Part shown: positions 1-8,972 of the stretch, piece by piece
Position numbering within the stretch: the stretch's first letter is position 1
Layout: every line of letters begins with the position of its first letter
NCBI RefSeq assembly: GCF_001638985.1
Contig: NW_017265174.1
Coordinates: forward strand, 1 to 10,826
Length of the DNA: 10,826 nucleotides
Direction of reading: 5' to 3'
Source: Phycomyces blakesleeanus NRRL 1555(-)
Taxonomy: Eukaryota; Mucoromycota; Mucoromycetes; Mucorales; Phycomycetaceae
Notes under the pieces: model-generated
Database searches by the model: none
Told to the model about the DNA's origin: nothing
Seen by the model: only the letters and a program-made list of their open reading frames with translations
Made by a program: the position numbers and the translations under genes

Positions 1-160
1 GATGGTTAGTACATTGTATAAGTGGGTATTGTACGTGTGCCTGGTATGTAATAGTTCCGGAGATGGTTAATTTGCCAGATTTATTCGCAAGAAGGAATCA
101 GTGTTTGGTAGTGGAGTCTGTTCTTCACTCTATTGTGGTGCTTACCTCACATTTACAATT

Positions 161-270
161 CAAATCAAATCAACTCAAATCAAATCAAATGAAATCAAAT
201 CAAATCAAATCAAATCAAATCAAATCAAATCAAATCAAATCAAATCAAATCAAATCAAATCAAATCAAAT
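161..270. repeat. (CAAAT)n pentanucleotide microsatellite
   Basis: There are 22 consecutive 5-nt units, the last 15 (196-270) perfect. Two earlier units are variant: CAACT at 171-175 and GAAAT at 191-195. A 5-nt period has no stop codon in any forward frame and reads as a five-residue repeat (K-S-N-Q-I). This alone produces overlapping open frames across 63-481, which I do not call as genes. A perfect run of this length implies recent slippage and probable length polymorphism. Confidence 0.97.
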
Positions 271-416
271 CAAAACTGAAGGAACACTGCATTGGAACCT
301 GGCTCTGGATCGAGGCGACGCTCTGGATTGGACCAAGACTCTCTATTACAATAAGCTGCAAAATCCTCTTTACATATATACTTGCAAAGCGAATGAAATA
401 TTTCTCAAAAAAAAAA

Positions 417-458
417 CCGGACTGGACTGGGCTGGACCGGACTATCATGGACTTGACT
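417..458. repeat. Degenerate (CTGGA)n pentanucleotide repeat
   Basis: After an A-run at 407-416 there are 5-nt units close to CTGGA, CCGGA and CTGGG, decaying to ATGGA and CTTGA. The tract is GC-rich compared with its surroundings. Related CTGGA/TTGGA words occur upstream between 291 and 335, so the tract may be the remnant of a longer array. Confidence 0.7.
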
Positions 459-470
459 ATCTTATATTCT

Positions 471-501
471 ATTTAATTTAATTTAATTTGTATTTAATTT
501 G
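471..501. repeat. (ATTTA/ATTTG) pentanucleotide tract
   Basis: ATTTA units repeat with a 5-nt period and end in ATTTG variants. ATTTG is the reverse complement of the CAAAT unit 200 bp upstream, so the two tracts could pair in single-stranded form. Confidence 0.75.
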
Positions 502-1062
502 TAAAAATCTTTGTACACAAAAATCATTTACTTTGAACAATAAAATTTTCCCTTGTTTTTCTTTGATATTATATTTATATTCTTGTCTCTTTTTTTTAAA
601 AAATATAAAAACCTATTAGTCTTTAAAAATATTATTAAAAATAATATGGTTGACTGTCTTTACCTTTGTCTCTTTCCTTGCTTTTGTTAAAATATATCTA
701 TAACGGAGTATAGGGATAAATGTAACTGTTTTTGGTCTGGAGTACTTTAGACATCTTGCTAATCTTGAAGGTTCTATTGATTAAAAACAGTTAATCTAAA
801 GACTTTAGCTCTTGAGAATGAAAATTGAATTGGAAACGTAATATTATATTGGCTTACATACCATATATCAGAAGAGTCGCTGTAAATATATAGCAATTTG
901 TTCACTAGGATTCCCAAAGTCATTGCTATGACTGTAGAAGTGTTACATTATATAAAAGTTAGGCACAAATTTACCATTTATTTCATTTTCCAATAGCCAA
1001 TAGCCAACAATTTTTCCATAGCTTTTTTCTTGTTAGAATATAATGCCATTAACTGTAATTCA
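502..1062. other. AT-rich DNA without a gene
   Basis: I see no coding frame, intron set or RNA gene. There is an AATAAA at 538-543 that could be a plus-strand polyadenylation signal, but no upstream gene is visible within the window to use it. Two tandem CCAATAG heptamers lie near 990-1003 with no attached gene. Confidence 0.6.
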
Positions 1063-1065
1063 TAA

Positions 1066-1360
1066 GAGCATCTTCAGCAGTGAGAGAACTTTTAATTTAT
1101 CTAAAGTTAAACACCGCTACTTTAGCTAAAGAAAAGGTTCATTTTCCCAGCAGTTCGGTTTATCTTTTTCTTTAAATAAATTTTGAGAGCGTTTTCATCA
1201 ATAAATTTTATCTTCCTATTAAATTTAATAGGAAGATAAAGAAAAGGGACTGTCTTTTATATTTAGAGTGAATTTAATCGAACTGCTGGGAGGGCAAACT
1301 TTAGCTAAATCTTTAAATTTAATGTAAAAGGGGAGATAAAGTGGACTGCTGAAGATGCTC
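1066..1360. mobile_element. MITE core with 16-bp terminal inverted repeats and TAA target-site duplication
   Basis: The terminal sequence GAGCATCTTCAGCAGT at 1066-1081 is perfectly inverted at 1345-1360. Both ends are flanked by the direct trinucleotide TAA (1063-1065 and 1361-1363). A second inverted pair lies inside (1145-1157 with 1279-1291, core CCCAGCAGTTCG), and a 34-bp perfect palindrome sits near the middle. The element is about 295 bp, has no open frame, and would fold into a nearly complete hairpin. Short TIRs starting with G and a 3-bp TWA target duplication are typical of PIF/Harbinger-derived non-autonomous elements. That family assignment is inference, since no transposase is present here. 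Confidence 0.85.
1207..1240. repeat. 34-bp perfect palindrome in MITE
   Basis: Two 17-nt arms meet with no spacer: TTTATCTTCCTATTAAA followed by its exact reverse complement. It lies in the inner part of the MITE and can form a cruciform or a hairpin. Confidence 0.97.
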
Positions 1361-1365
1361 TAATG

Positions 1366-1495
1366 AAAACGCTCTAAAAAATATTTAAAGAAAAAAGGTA
1401 AATTGAACTGCTGTGAAAATTGAGCTTTTCTTTAGCTAAAGTTTCATTGTTTGGCTTTAGATAAATTAAAAATTACCTTGCTGTTGAAGTCGCTC
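1366..1495 (-). mobile_element. Second MITE arm, inverted copy of 1066-1196
   Basis: Read on the minus strand from 1495, this segment begins GAGCGACTTCAACAG and runs collinear with 1066-1196. It shares the TTAATTTATCTAAAG block, the CTTTAGCTAAAG palindrome (1120-1131 and 1430-1441), the CAGCAGTTC block and the closing GAGCGTTTTCAT word. TAA follows its outer end at 1496-1498. Either 1066-1495 is one larger element with diverged ends, or the core MITE inserted beside or into an older relative. Confidence 0.75.
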
Positions 1496-1498
1496 TAA

Positions 1499-2484
1499 GA
1501 TCTAATGTACTTCTGGTTTATTATGTGATATACAAAAGACTGACTTTAAGGCAGATTTCTTATATCGTATGATTTTGCTGATTTTCTAATTGTCTATCAC
1601 TCCAAGGAGTCCAGAAAATTTCTAATTCTTAAGATGTAGATAAAGAAGTATCATCACACAATATCTTGTATTGAGATCCGTTTGTTTTTTCTTTCTTTTT
1701 TGCAACCAAGATATATATATATATAAATATTTGTAAAAATAATAGTCATAATAACTATTAGGTTTTGATAAATCGATAGCACAACTTATTTAGCTTCTAT
1801 TTTACTTTATTTGGTTAATTTTTCCTCGAAAACACATTTCTGAGAACATATAAGTACAAATATATTGTTCTTGAAAAAGAACAATAGTGTGATGACCCTC
1901 CATGGGCCCTCTTTATCTTGTGTATTCAATTAAGCATTGTAATGCAATTAGGAATTGTATTGCACTTTTGTATTACAAACTTCAATTGGAATATTATTTT
2001 ATTCCACATAGATAGCCGCCGCCAACTTAACTAATTTTTTTTGGAGCTTGGACTCTTACCTTCACTCTTTTGGTAAAATATTATTATAAATTCTCTCCGG
2101 AGTTGGGGTTTGGTCTGTTAAAAGACCATACTACTATTGTCAATTTCTGGTAGTTTTTTTTTTTCAATCTTCTACAGAATTAGATTTTGGACAGTGAGTA
2201 CTATCTTTTTAGTGGAAGAACTCTCTATTATTATTCTCGTTGAAAATTTCCATAAATTAAAGCAGTGTCCTTTTCAACAAGTACATGTATGCGTATTAGT
2301 CAATAGTGTTTTTTACGACTTTCAATTACCCGACTTATACTTCCCATACGTAATCCTAAACCTGAATGAAACCTTTGACATATTACAAATTTTGGTCTAA
2401 TACAGTTTTCTCTGTATCTTACTTTAGTATACCACCTTATTCTAGTATTTTTCAACTTTGGGAGAAAGTATAAATTTTGACTTA
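1499..2484. other. AT-rich DNA, no supported gene
   Basis: It contains an (AT)n run near 1710-1724 and two hairpin-capable stretches (1863-1886 and 1937-1977). An 87-codon plus-strand open frame ends at 2400. It opens on a non-ATG codon, is rich in F, I and L, and has no recognisable motif or splice partners. Its last part (about 2260-2390) looks slightly more protein-like than the rest, but I cannot support it as a gene. Confidence 0.5.
1863..1886. repeat. 10-bp stem hairpin with GAAA loop
   Basis: TATTGTTCTT (1863-1872) pairs perfectly with AAGAACAATA (1877-1886) around a GAAA tetraloop. GNRA loops are stabilising in RNA. Nothing adjacent indicates whether it is transcribed. Confidence 0.6.
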
Positions 2485-2730
2485 TTACTCAATATTATGT
2501 AATACACATATCTGATTAGTCTCTCTGGCATGATTAGCAAATTCAAGCTGCTTCTTCTCGTAAGCACTTAAGATTAGGATCTTGTATATAACTTTGCAAA
2601 AAGACATCCCCGCTTTACAAAGAGTTCGGCTAATGATAGACTTGGGGATCAAATTTCTTAAGGTCTCTGACATGAAGATGTTAAGTCCTCCGAATATGCT
2701 CTTACGATCCGTATCAATGTAAGTATTCAA
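2485..2730 (-). pseudogene. Unrecognised open frame, possible exon or gene fragment
   Basis: The frame has no stop for about 80 codons and a balanced composition: charged residues, two cysteines, and aliphatic runs around K-I-L-I-L. This is unlike the F/L/Y-rich chance frames nearby. It opens on TTG. The first in-frame ATG is about 20 codons in, and in-frame stops lie immediately upstream. I see no convincing acceptor or donor that would make it an internal exon. I do not recognise the product. It has the same orientation as the retrotransposon remnant 750 bp away, but shows no reverse-transcriptase or RNase H motif, so I do not join them. It could be an exon of a decayed gene or a chance frame. 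Confidence 0.3.
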
Positions 2731-3355
2731 AAGTCATTACTCTAATTCTTGAATTATCTTCAAAGAGGAGTTTTTTTAACTTCTTGAAGAAATGTCCCAG
2801 TATTTTTTCATCTTTTTATTGAGGTATATACTGCTTGTAGAAATATCTAACTCTTCTCAGAAATGTCGAAAGGTAATTCAATTACAATAGTACCACCAAC
2901 CACTAGCCCCCTTTTATAGTTTGAAAGTTTCTTTTGCTTACCAAGATATTTTTTGTAAATCTGGTGAGGTTTGGTGTAATTTGAATTAGAAAGACATTAA
3001 AAAAAAAGGTAAAACTATAATACTATACTTTTGATTTGTTGGGATTTAAAACTACATTTATTATTGGTATTTGGACTATAATGAACAGTTTTTGTTTTGT
3101 TTTTTTCGGCTTCGGCCATTAATTTTAGTATTCTACTTGTAAAGCACAGACCTCATTCTGATCTTCCCAAATTGTCATATCTCAAATCTTATCTTCCTTT
3201 TTTCAGTGTTACAAGATTTTCCTTTGTTAAACCAAGCTTTCAGATTTCCAGTCTCGTCCATCTACATTTATATCTTATCATTTTTTCTATCAATAATTAC
3301 TAGTAAAAATATCTAGATATCCCAATTAATAAACATCATCTAAAGTCTACTCTAT
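2731..3355. other. AT-rich spacer, no gene seen
   Basis: Short frames here, including 3097-3303, are F/S/L-rich, start on non-ATG codons and lack motifs. There are several T and A homopolymer runs. No sign of the missing 3' part of the neighbouring retrotransposon was found here. Confidence 0.5.
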
Positions 3356-3471
3356 TTTTTGTCCTAAAACTTCTTGGAAGACTCTGCTCTGCTCTTTGGC
3401 ACTGACTGCACTGAGATTGAGAATCTGGAACTACACTTCGAATTCCTAGCTGTTGTCTGGACAAACACTCT

Positions 3472-3905
3472 TTACAACCAAACATCGTACGTCACAGTAT
3501 GAGTGAAGAATATCTGAACGTAAAAAGTGAGAAAGGAGAGAAAGTCTGTAAAGAAAGTATGGCGAGCCGTATAATTTCTGGCAGAAGAATAGGCTGCTGG
3601 TACATAGAAAGATATAAATACATGAGAGGTATAACTTATCTGGGCTAGGAGAGCTCTCTTCTCTTCAGGAATTAGTATTTCTGTAGGCATAATGTGGAGA
3701 GTCATGAAAACATGCCCACGATGATATTTTCAAAGGGATGAAGATGCATAAAATTAAGTGTGGACAATTGTGGAAATGGAAGGTTTGATATAGATTGTTT
3801 ACAGGACAATGAGGTCAGAGTTGCATTAATAAAGATAACATATATAGTTGGAACGATGATCAGGTTAAAATGTCCTTCTAAGACTACTGTAGTTTCTGCA
3901 AACAA
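3472..3905 (-). pseudogene. Endonuclease-like (EEP) fragment of LINE ORF2
   Basis: Two minus-strand frames, 3905-3702 and 3705-3472, overlap by four bases in different registers, as expected from a small frameshift in one reading frame. The second holds F-Y-V-P-A-A-Y-S-S-A-R-N followed by an F-F-x2-F-L-S-F pattern. This resembles the 'Y-A-P-A ... F-F-x2-L' strand-helix region of apurinic-like endonucleases in non-LTR elements. Catalytic residues cannot be assigned with confidence. The coding register is lost near 3470 and nothing recognisable follows. The family call is by pattern resemblance only. Confidence 0.4.
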
Positions 3906-3936
3906 TAATCACATTCACGGTAAGAGCTGGGATCTT

Positions 3937-5248
3937 TTATTCGGAAAAATGATGAGAGACAAAACATTTAGTGTGCTGTATGAATCTGAAAGGCATTTTC
4001 CGTCTTTGGGCTCTTAGAGATATGTAATGTATACATGTCCTCGACTTTATCGCCCACATATTAGTGTTTGACAGGAAGGTTAATTGACATGGAATTAGTG
4101 TCACCGTTCTGTGTAGATGGTTAGAAGAATTAACCAAGGTTGGAGGTGGGAACACTGTGAGCTACTCTGCGGAGAGGTCTGGATTTTCTGATTGGACTTC
4201 ATTGGTGAACAATGTTAATATCGGGTTGTTTCCAATCTGGACAACCTTTTGCAGGATTAACGAGGCATGATCACTTCATGTCTCTGTGCTGTTAGTATCG
4301 ACCGAGACAGCGACAAAAATAGGGTTCGGATTAAAGGCATTATGGCTCACAAAGTCCACATCCATGGAACCAGGAGACTGTGACTTATGGTACATTTGGG
4401 GGTGAATGTGACGGACAGTACCATGAAACCAGTTGGGTTTAGCGTGTCCATTTTCGTAACACAGCCAAAAGCCACGTTGAAAAGTGGGATGAGTATTAAA
4501 GTTGGAGCAGTCATAACCATCTCCGTGGCAGTACCTACATCATATTGGAAGGAAGCAAGTGACAACATAGAACTAATAATCAGTGTTACGCCGCTGAATA
4601 CTATGGGTTAATCACTCATAATCCTGTTCCATTTAGTCGGGATTACAGTGGGCTGTTTGTATAATGACATATCCTGGGATAATAAAGGTATTGCACTTAG
4701 GTTTCTGGCAAATACCTACATCCAGAATTCGTCCATAAATTGCCAGAATTTCACGAATATCATCGATATGCTCCTGTTTATCTACAGCAGGCAGCCGCAA
4801 TAGCGTAAGTTTCTGGACTTGATTATCTACAGTGAGGAAAATAGCACCACAAATAGTGTTGTTATGGTCAGGAAAGTGAATTCCTATTTGAACTGCACTT
4901 GTAAATTCTGTACAGTCTGTAGACAAAACATTAGTCTCACAAAGAAGTTTATTGCCGTCCTTCGAAAAGGGATCCAGACATCAAGTGAAATGCTGCTGAT
5001 ATAAAAGCTCAAAGAGCTTGACGTGAGTCAAAACCATGGGGGATAACTTCGAGAAAAATAACAATTCCTGGGAAGCGTTCATTATGCCAGATTTGTGAAT
5101 GAAGTAATTTGGTTCCTCCCACATCTATGAGAGAGCTTGAGTCTTTGTTGACACTCAAAATATGAGTTGCTTTGACAGTGTGTTATAGAAGTAGATAGAA
5201 GTCAAGTGGATGAGGATTTGGATTTAGATTGGTAGTAGAGGAAGCCAT
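3937..5248 (-). pseudogene. LINE ORF1-like (gag-like, CCHC zinc knuckle) pseudogene
   Basis: Read from ATG at 5248 down to 3937, one frame carries most of the protein-like sequence. It is broken by at least eight in-frame stops and one frameshift near 4975-4985. The longest clean block is 4926-4633 on the minus strand, with the continuation upstream of 4926 in the same frame. It contains an R-I-L-D-V-G-I ... G-Y-V-I-I pattern that resembles the RRM-like core of LINE ORF1 proteins. After it come two zinc-knuckle remnants. The first (4539-4507) reads C-x2-C followed by G-Y-D-C, with H changed to Y and the spacing too short. The second (4470-4429) matches C-x2-C-x4-H-x4-C except that its first and last cysteines are F and W. 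In intact elements ORF1 binds element RNA. This copy cannot be translated. Plus-strand frames over it are shadows. Confidence 0.6.
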
Positions 5249-5468
5249 GTGTAAAAAAAACCTTGTTTATCTCAAACATATTTAAAATAAGAGTCGAAAG
5301 AAAAGAAATTGATATGGTAGGCAACTTATATCAAAGTAATTGTATTCAAACAAAAAACAAGCATCCTGAATATTATTTTACATAAAACTTATAGCTATAT
5401 AAGCAGTAAAGCTATCAAACATCTTGTTATCATAATATATATAAGCTAAGTATCGAGTCAATTAATGA

Positions 5469-5491
5469 ATCTTGCACATATTGTGCAAGAT
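5469..5491. repeat. 10-bp perfect inverted repeat (hairpin)
   Basis: ATCTTGCACA (5469-5478) and TGTGCAAGAT (5482-5491) form a perfect stem around a 3-nt loop. It is bracketed by imperfect direct repeats beginning GTATCGA at about 5450 and 5500. Confidence 0.7.
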
Positions 5492-6500
5492 GGTAATTAC
5501 GTATCGAATTGAATTAAGTAATAAAGAAATGTATAAAGTTAAAGATCAATTGGTTCAACATGTAGCATATGAATTTATATGAGTAAACTTTTAGTTATTA
5601 AGACAACTATGAAACATTTAAAAGAGTTTCATAAATTTAAACAAACGGACTATTCTCTCTTTGCATAGTACGGTTATTTATTCTTAATACAATCGTGCTG
5701 AAGATGCCAGTCTACCTAGCCTATATATCTTAAAGCAAAAACTGGAAGTTAGTAGTGCTAAACGATATATATATATATTTGCCTTAAAATGTTATACTTT
5801 TATAAATAATTTGATATACCAATATTATACCAAGTCATATACATAATAATAATAGATAGTAAACAGTGTAATTGCTTTACAATCAGAATAAAGCAGTAGG
5901 GAAGGGTTAAATAATAACTGTCTGTAGGATTAACTTCCATCCACCAAAGAGAAAAGAAGCGCTAATATCCTAGTTAGCCTGTCAAAACATTCGTATTATC
6001 TGAGTAACTTTTTAATAAAGATATCAATACAAGTTGTAGGTCTTTTGTTTTTTCTCTTTATAGCCTTTAAAGAAACCAATTACACTATTCTTTACTCGTT
6101 AACACTATCTATTATTATTATTTAACAAAAAAGAGGAAGAAGCCTTGATAAAATGGAACATTAAAGAGGTAAAGACTGATTGACAATTATCCAATGCTAC
6201 ACATACGCTTGACTGCAACAAATTGGTTTCATGTTTGTGTACATTGTCAAGTAAACCTTTCTTATAAGCTATATATGGCGTTTATGGCGCTTAGGTGTAT
6301 GGAATTTAAAATAAATTGAGTAAATTATACTATATAACCTACGGATGAGTCAAGTTTATCATAAATGAGCTCCTCTGACTTAATTTAGATGCTCAATTTT
6401 TCTCACCCTACTTTTTGATTTTGTTCAAGCCATGTCTAGGGAACAATTCAGTGCAGTGTCTTGAGCTAAGCTTCTTTTCCAAAGTCATTTTCTTAATAAA

Positions 6501-6525
6501 CACACGCACACACACAGACGCACAC
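6501..6525. repeat. Imperfect (CA)n microsatellite
   Basis: An alternating CA tract is interrupted by CG and GA dinucleotides. Confidence 0.9.
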
Positions 6526-7637
6526 TAGAACACATATCTATGGACTATGAAGAGCAAAAATTTACAAATGTCTTGAAAAGGCTTTTATATGATTTAAAAG
6601 ACAAGACTATGAATAGCTCCTTTTGAGTCTTGTAGCTATTTAGAATATGTTTGCGTTTTGTATTGAATTTCAAGCTATCTTGTCGTGATAGTATTTTAGG
6701 TTTTGTGAAATGGAGGAGTCATTTCAGACCCAATTTGGCTGGAGAAGATATGACTCATTAATGTATATATAATACTGTAAAGCTTTGTGCCCCCAGTCTG
6801 TTTAAAGACACACTACTTTAGATTTTTTGCCAACGTTTGAAAAAAAAATTCCCTCAAACTTGAGCTTACGTTTATGTAGAATTGGTAGTATTATAGCGCA
6901 CAGACCATGTTATGCTACTTTTGTGTAATACACTGTGCTTTGAACAAGTAGATACTTCACTGTCTATCGATGTGATTTTAATACAACACCTAGCAATTTC
7001 AATATTTAATAAAGTTAATTTCATATGAAAAAGTTTGCTGGTCTCAACTTTCCCACTGCAAGTTAAATAATGGGATTACATTTTAAACAATATTAAGCTT
7101 GCTATAATGATATACATATCGTACTGTCTTGAATTCCAAGCTGTTCAAAGTGGATTTTATTTGTTTGAATGTTTGTGTATTGTCTTTAACTACAGTAAAG
7201 AAGACTATAGCTTAAATAATGCAAGTCCTTGTGAGGATTAACAATACACAGCACTGTATTTGAACCAACAATCGTTTTACTTATACTAGCACTAGCTGTT
7301 ATAATGTGTCATGCTGAGTACTCATAGGGCTCTATAGAAAAAAATACATTTCTTATATATAATATTTACTTGTACCGTTAACTTTGGCTATCAACATATT
7401 GAATGCAATTTTATTCCCATAGTCAATCCCATAGTAGCTGTATATTCTAGTACTACAGAATAAAGTAAAGAACCTATGTTTTAATAAGGTTTCGGGGTTT
7501 TTTTAAAAATAAAATAAAGAAAACATGTGTATGTATCTCAAGAAGTGTAATTAAAGAAGTATAAAATCCAAGTAGTTAGAATTAAAGAGAGTTGGTTATA
7601 TATTTAATATTTGACGAAGAATTAAAAAAGGCGTTCA

Positions 7638-7662
7638 TTTTTTTCTTTTTTTTTTCTTTTTT
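7638..7662. repeat. T-rich pyrimidine tract upstream of gene A
   Basis: A 25-nt run of T with two C interruptions lies about 220 bp upstream of the gene A start. Poly(dT) tracts often exclude nucleosomes in fungal promoters. A promoter role here is inference. Confidence 0.6.
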
Positions 7663-7787
7663 GAGCAGCCAATCAAGGATCAGTTAAGATACTAAAAATG
7701 AATCCCAGAATCTTTGTGTTACTTTAGCAAACACTTCTTGGACATTTGTCTTTACTATGTAACCTTTGATATAAATAATTCTACAAG

Positions 7788-7796
7788 TATAAAAAG
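7788..7796 (+). promoter_or_regulatory. Candidate TATA box of gene A
   Basis: TATAAAAAG lies 96 bp upstream of the gene A ATG, a plausible distance for a short 5' leader. The equivalent region of gene B falls outside the window, so conservation cannot be checked. Confidence 0.45.
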
Positions 7797-7883
7797 GATA
7801 TTAGATTCGAAAAAAAATCATCCTTATTCTCTCTTATCAATCCCAATATCACTTTTTTCTACCACTTCTTTACCGCTTTTCTG

Positions 7884-8803
7884 ATGTCTTCACGTTTTTA
7901 TCTACCCACCGGTCAGTACTATTGTGTACAGCCTTCATCCGTAAGTGACACGACCCGGTTTCTCGGAAAAAAAGAAAAAAATCAAATGCGGTGGACGTAG
8001 CCAGCTGCTTAAAACATTTCTTTGTTGTAGACCCCTAGTGTTTCAGACCAAGAGTGGCTTGATTACGGTAATTTTTATTAAGAATAAATTACTTGCGCCT
8101 TGATGGAATACACACTCAAATCTTTGTATAGGGTGTCTTAATGGAAATAGCACACACCAGCAAGCATACCCTTTCCAAAACTATGAGCCTCGTACACAAC
8201 AGGATAGTACTTGCCTCCTGTCCTGGGACCAGTTCAAGAATCATATACCTGGAATATTAGGTATTCATTTGTTCTTAAACACACAAATTAAAATTTAGAG
8301 AGGTTTCAACTTTAGGCTTGGATACATATTCAAGTAGTGCTAACTAAGAAAACCTTCAGCTGCTCCCATCCCTGGTGCTAATGTAGAGCCGCATTTTCAG
8401 GGTTCTCCATCGTTGCCACCGCTTGGTCCAACTTCCCCAGGATCTTCTCAAGGCCACGATGAAAATGGTACGTAATGGGTTACACAGTAAATTATTTTTT
8501 GAATAGTTATATAATGAGTATGGTCTTTTTCAAGATTCTGATTATCAGCCGGAAACAGCCCAACAACAAGTACAATATGATCCTCATAATCCATCGTCTC
8601 AAAACACCAGAGCTTCCGGTCTAAGCCCTACAAAGAGGCACATATGCCCTAAGTGTCTGTATAAAACGGATAAGAAATCTAATCTTGCTAGACATTTGGA
8701 AACCCACTCGGGCAACAGAAGTTTGTTTTGCTGCCCTAAATGTCCAAAAAAATACACTAAAAACTACAATCTTAAAAGACATATCAAGCAGCGCAAATGT
8801 TAA
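7884..8803 (+). CDS. Gene A: small two-finger C2H2-type zinc-finger protein, five exons
   Basis: My spliced model joins 7884-7940, 8031-8067, 8132-8260, 8360-8467 and 8535-8803 (57, 37, 129, 108 and 269 nt), giving 199 aa. Introns are 90, 64, 99 and 67 nt, all GT-AG. Donors include GTAAGT and GTACGT, and a GCTAAC branch site lies before exon 4. The product has a polar N-terminal half, a proline/serine-rich stretch (about 85-105), a glutamine-rich patch, then two fingers. Finger 1 is C148-x2-C151-x12-H164-x3-H168. Finger 2 is C177-x2-C180-x12-H193-x5-C199, with its last ligand being the final residue. The finger linker is 8 residues, one more than the classic TGEKP type. Such proteins normally bind DNA in the nucleus. 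The target is unknown, no signal peptide or membrane segment is seen, and no named orthologue is recognised. The exon structure is supported by gene B. Confidence 0.85.
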
Positions 8804-8972
8804 TGACCTATGATAACCTATGCTCTTTTAGTTACGTTCATATATATCCTTTCCTTTGTACAACTTCTTTATTTATGTTCTTTATCTTTTTATTTCAACT
8901 TTCCCTTTTATCTCTATCTTCACTTCCATTTTCATTTTCAATTCAATTTTATTTATGTTCTCTTTTATACTC

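Larger units (their letters stand above)
3360..5260 (-). mobile_element. Decayed non-LTR (LINE-type) retrotransposon, 5' portion only
   Basis: On the minus strand an ORF1-like remnant (5248 to about 3937) is followed by an endonuclease-like fragment (about 3905 to 3472). This is the gene order of two-ORF LINEs. No long terminal repeats flank it. The reverse transcriptase and RNase H regions that should follow are absent. The segment is clearly less AT-rich than its flanks. I did not find a poly(A)-type tail or target-site duplication that would fix its ends, so the limits are approximate. Confidence 0.6.
5261..7637. other. 2.4-kb AT-rich intergenic region without genes
   Basis: No open frame of useful length occurs on either strand, and no tRNA-like B box with a matching A box or rRNA-like sequence was seen. 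Contents noted are a short hairpin (5469-5491), an (AT)n run near 5767-5780, an imperfect CA tract (6501-6525) and scattered AATAAA words. I cannot exclude a non-coding RNA. Confidence 0.55.

Noticed and set aside
161..270. CRISPR-like array
   Set aside because: It is a uniform 5-nt tandem repeat without spacers.
63..481. Two overlapping plus-strand frames of 126-137 codons
   Set aside because: Both are open only because the CAAAT pentamer has no stop in any forward frame. The two frames encode the same repeat peptide in different registers and the flanks have no motif.
2137..2400. 87-codon plus-strand open frame
   Set aside because: It starts on a non-ATG codon, is F/I/L-rich in AT-rich DNA and has no motif or splice partners.
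3760..4017. Plus-strand open frame over the LINE remnant
   Set aside because: It is antisense to recognisable endonuclease/ORF1-like sequence and shows no family features of its own.
4347..4568. Minus-strand open frame
   Set aside because: It is in a different register from the zinc-knuckle frame, which carries the interpretable signal over the same bases.
4387..4611. Plus-strand open frame with V/T-rich sequence
   Set aside because: It is the antisense shadow of the ORF1 zinc-knuckle region on the minus strand.
8341..8348. Alternative acceptor TAAG for gene A exon 4
   Set aside because: It would put exon 4 in the wrong phase relative to exon 3. The CAG at 8357-8359 keeps frame, gives 108 nt as in gene B, and leaves CTAAC as branch site.
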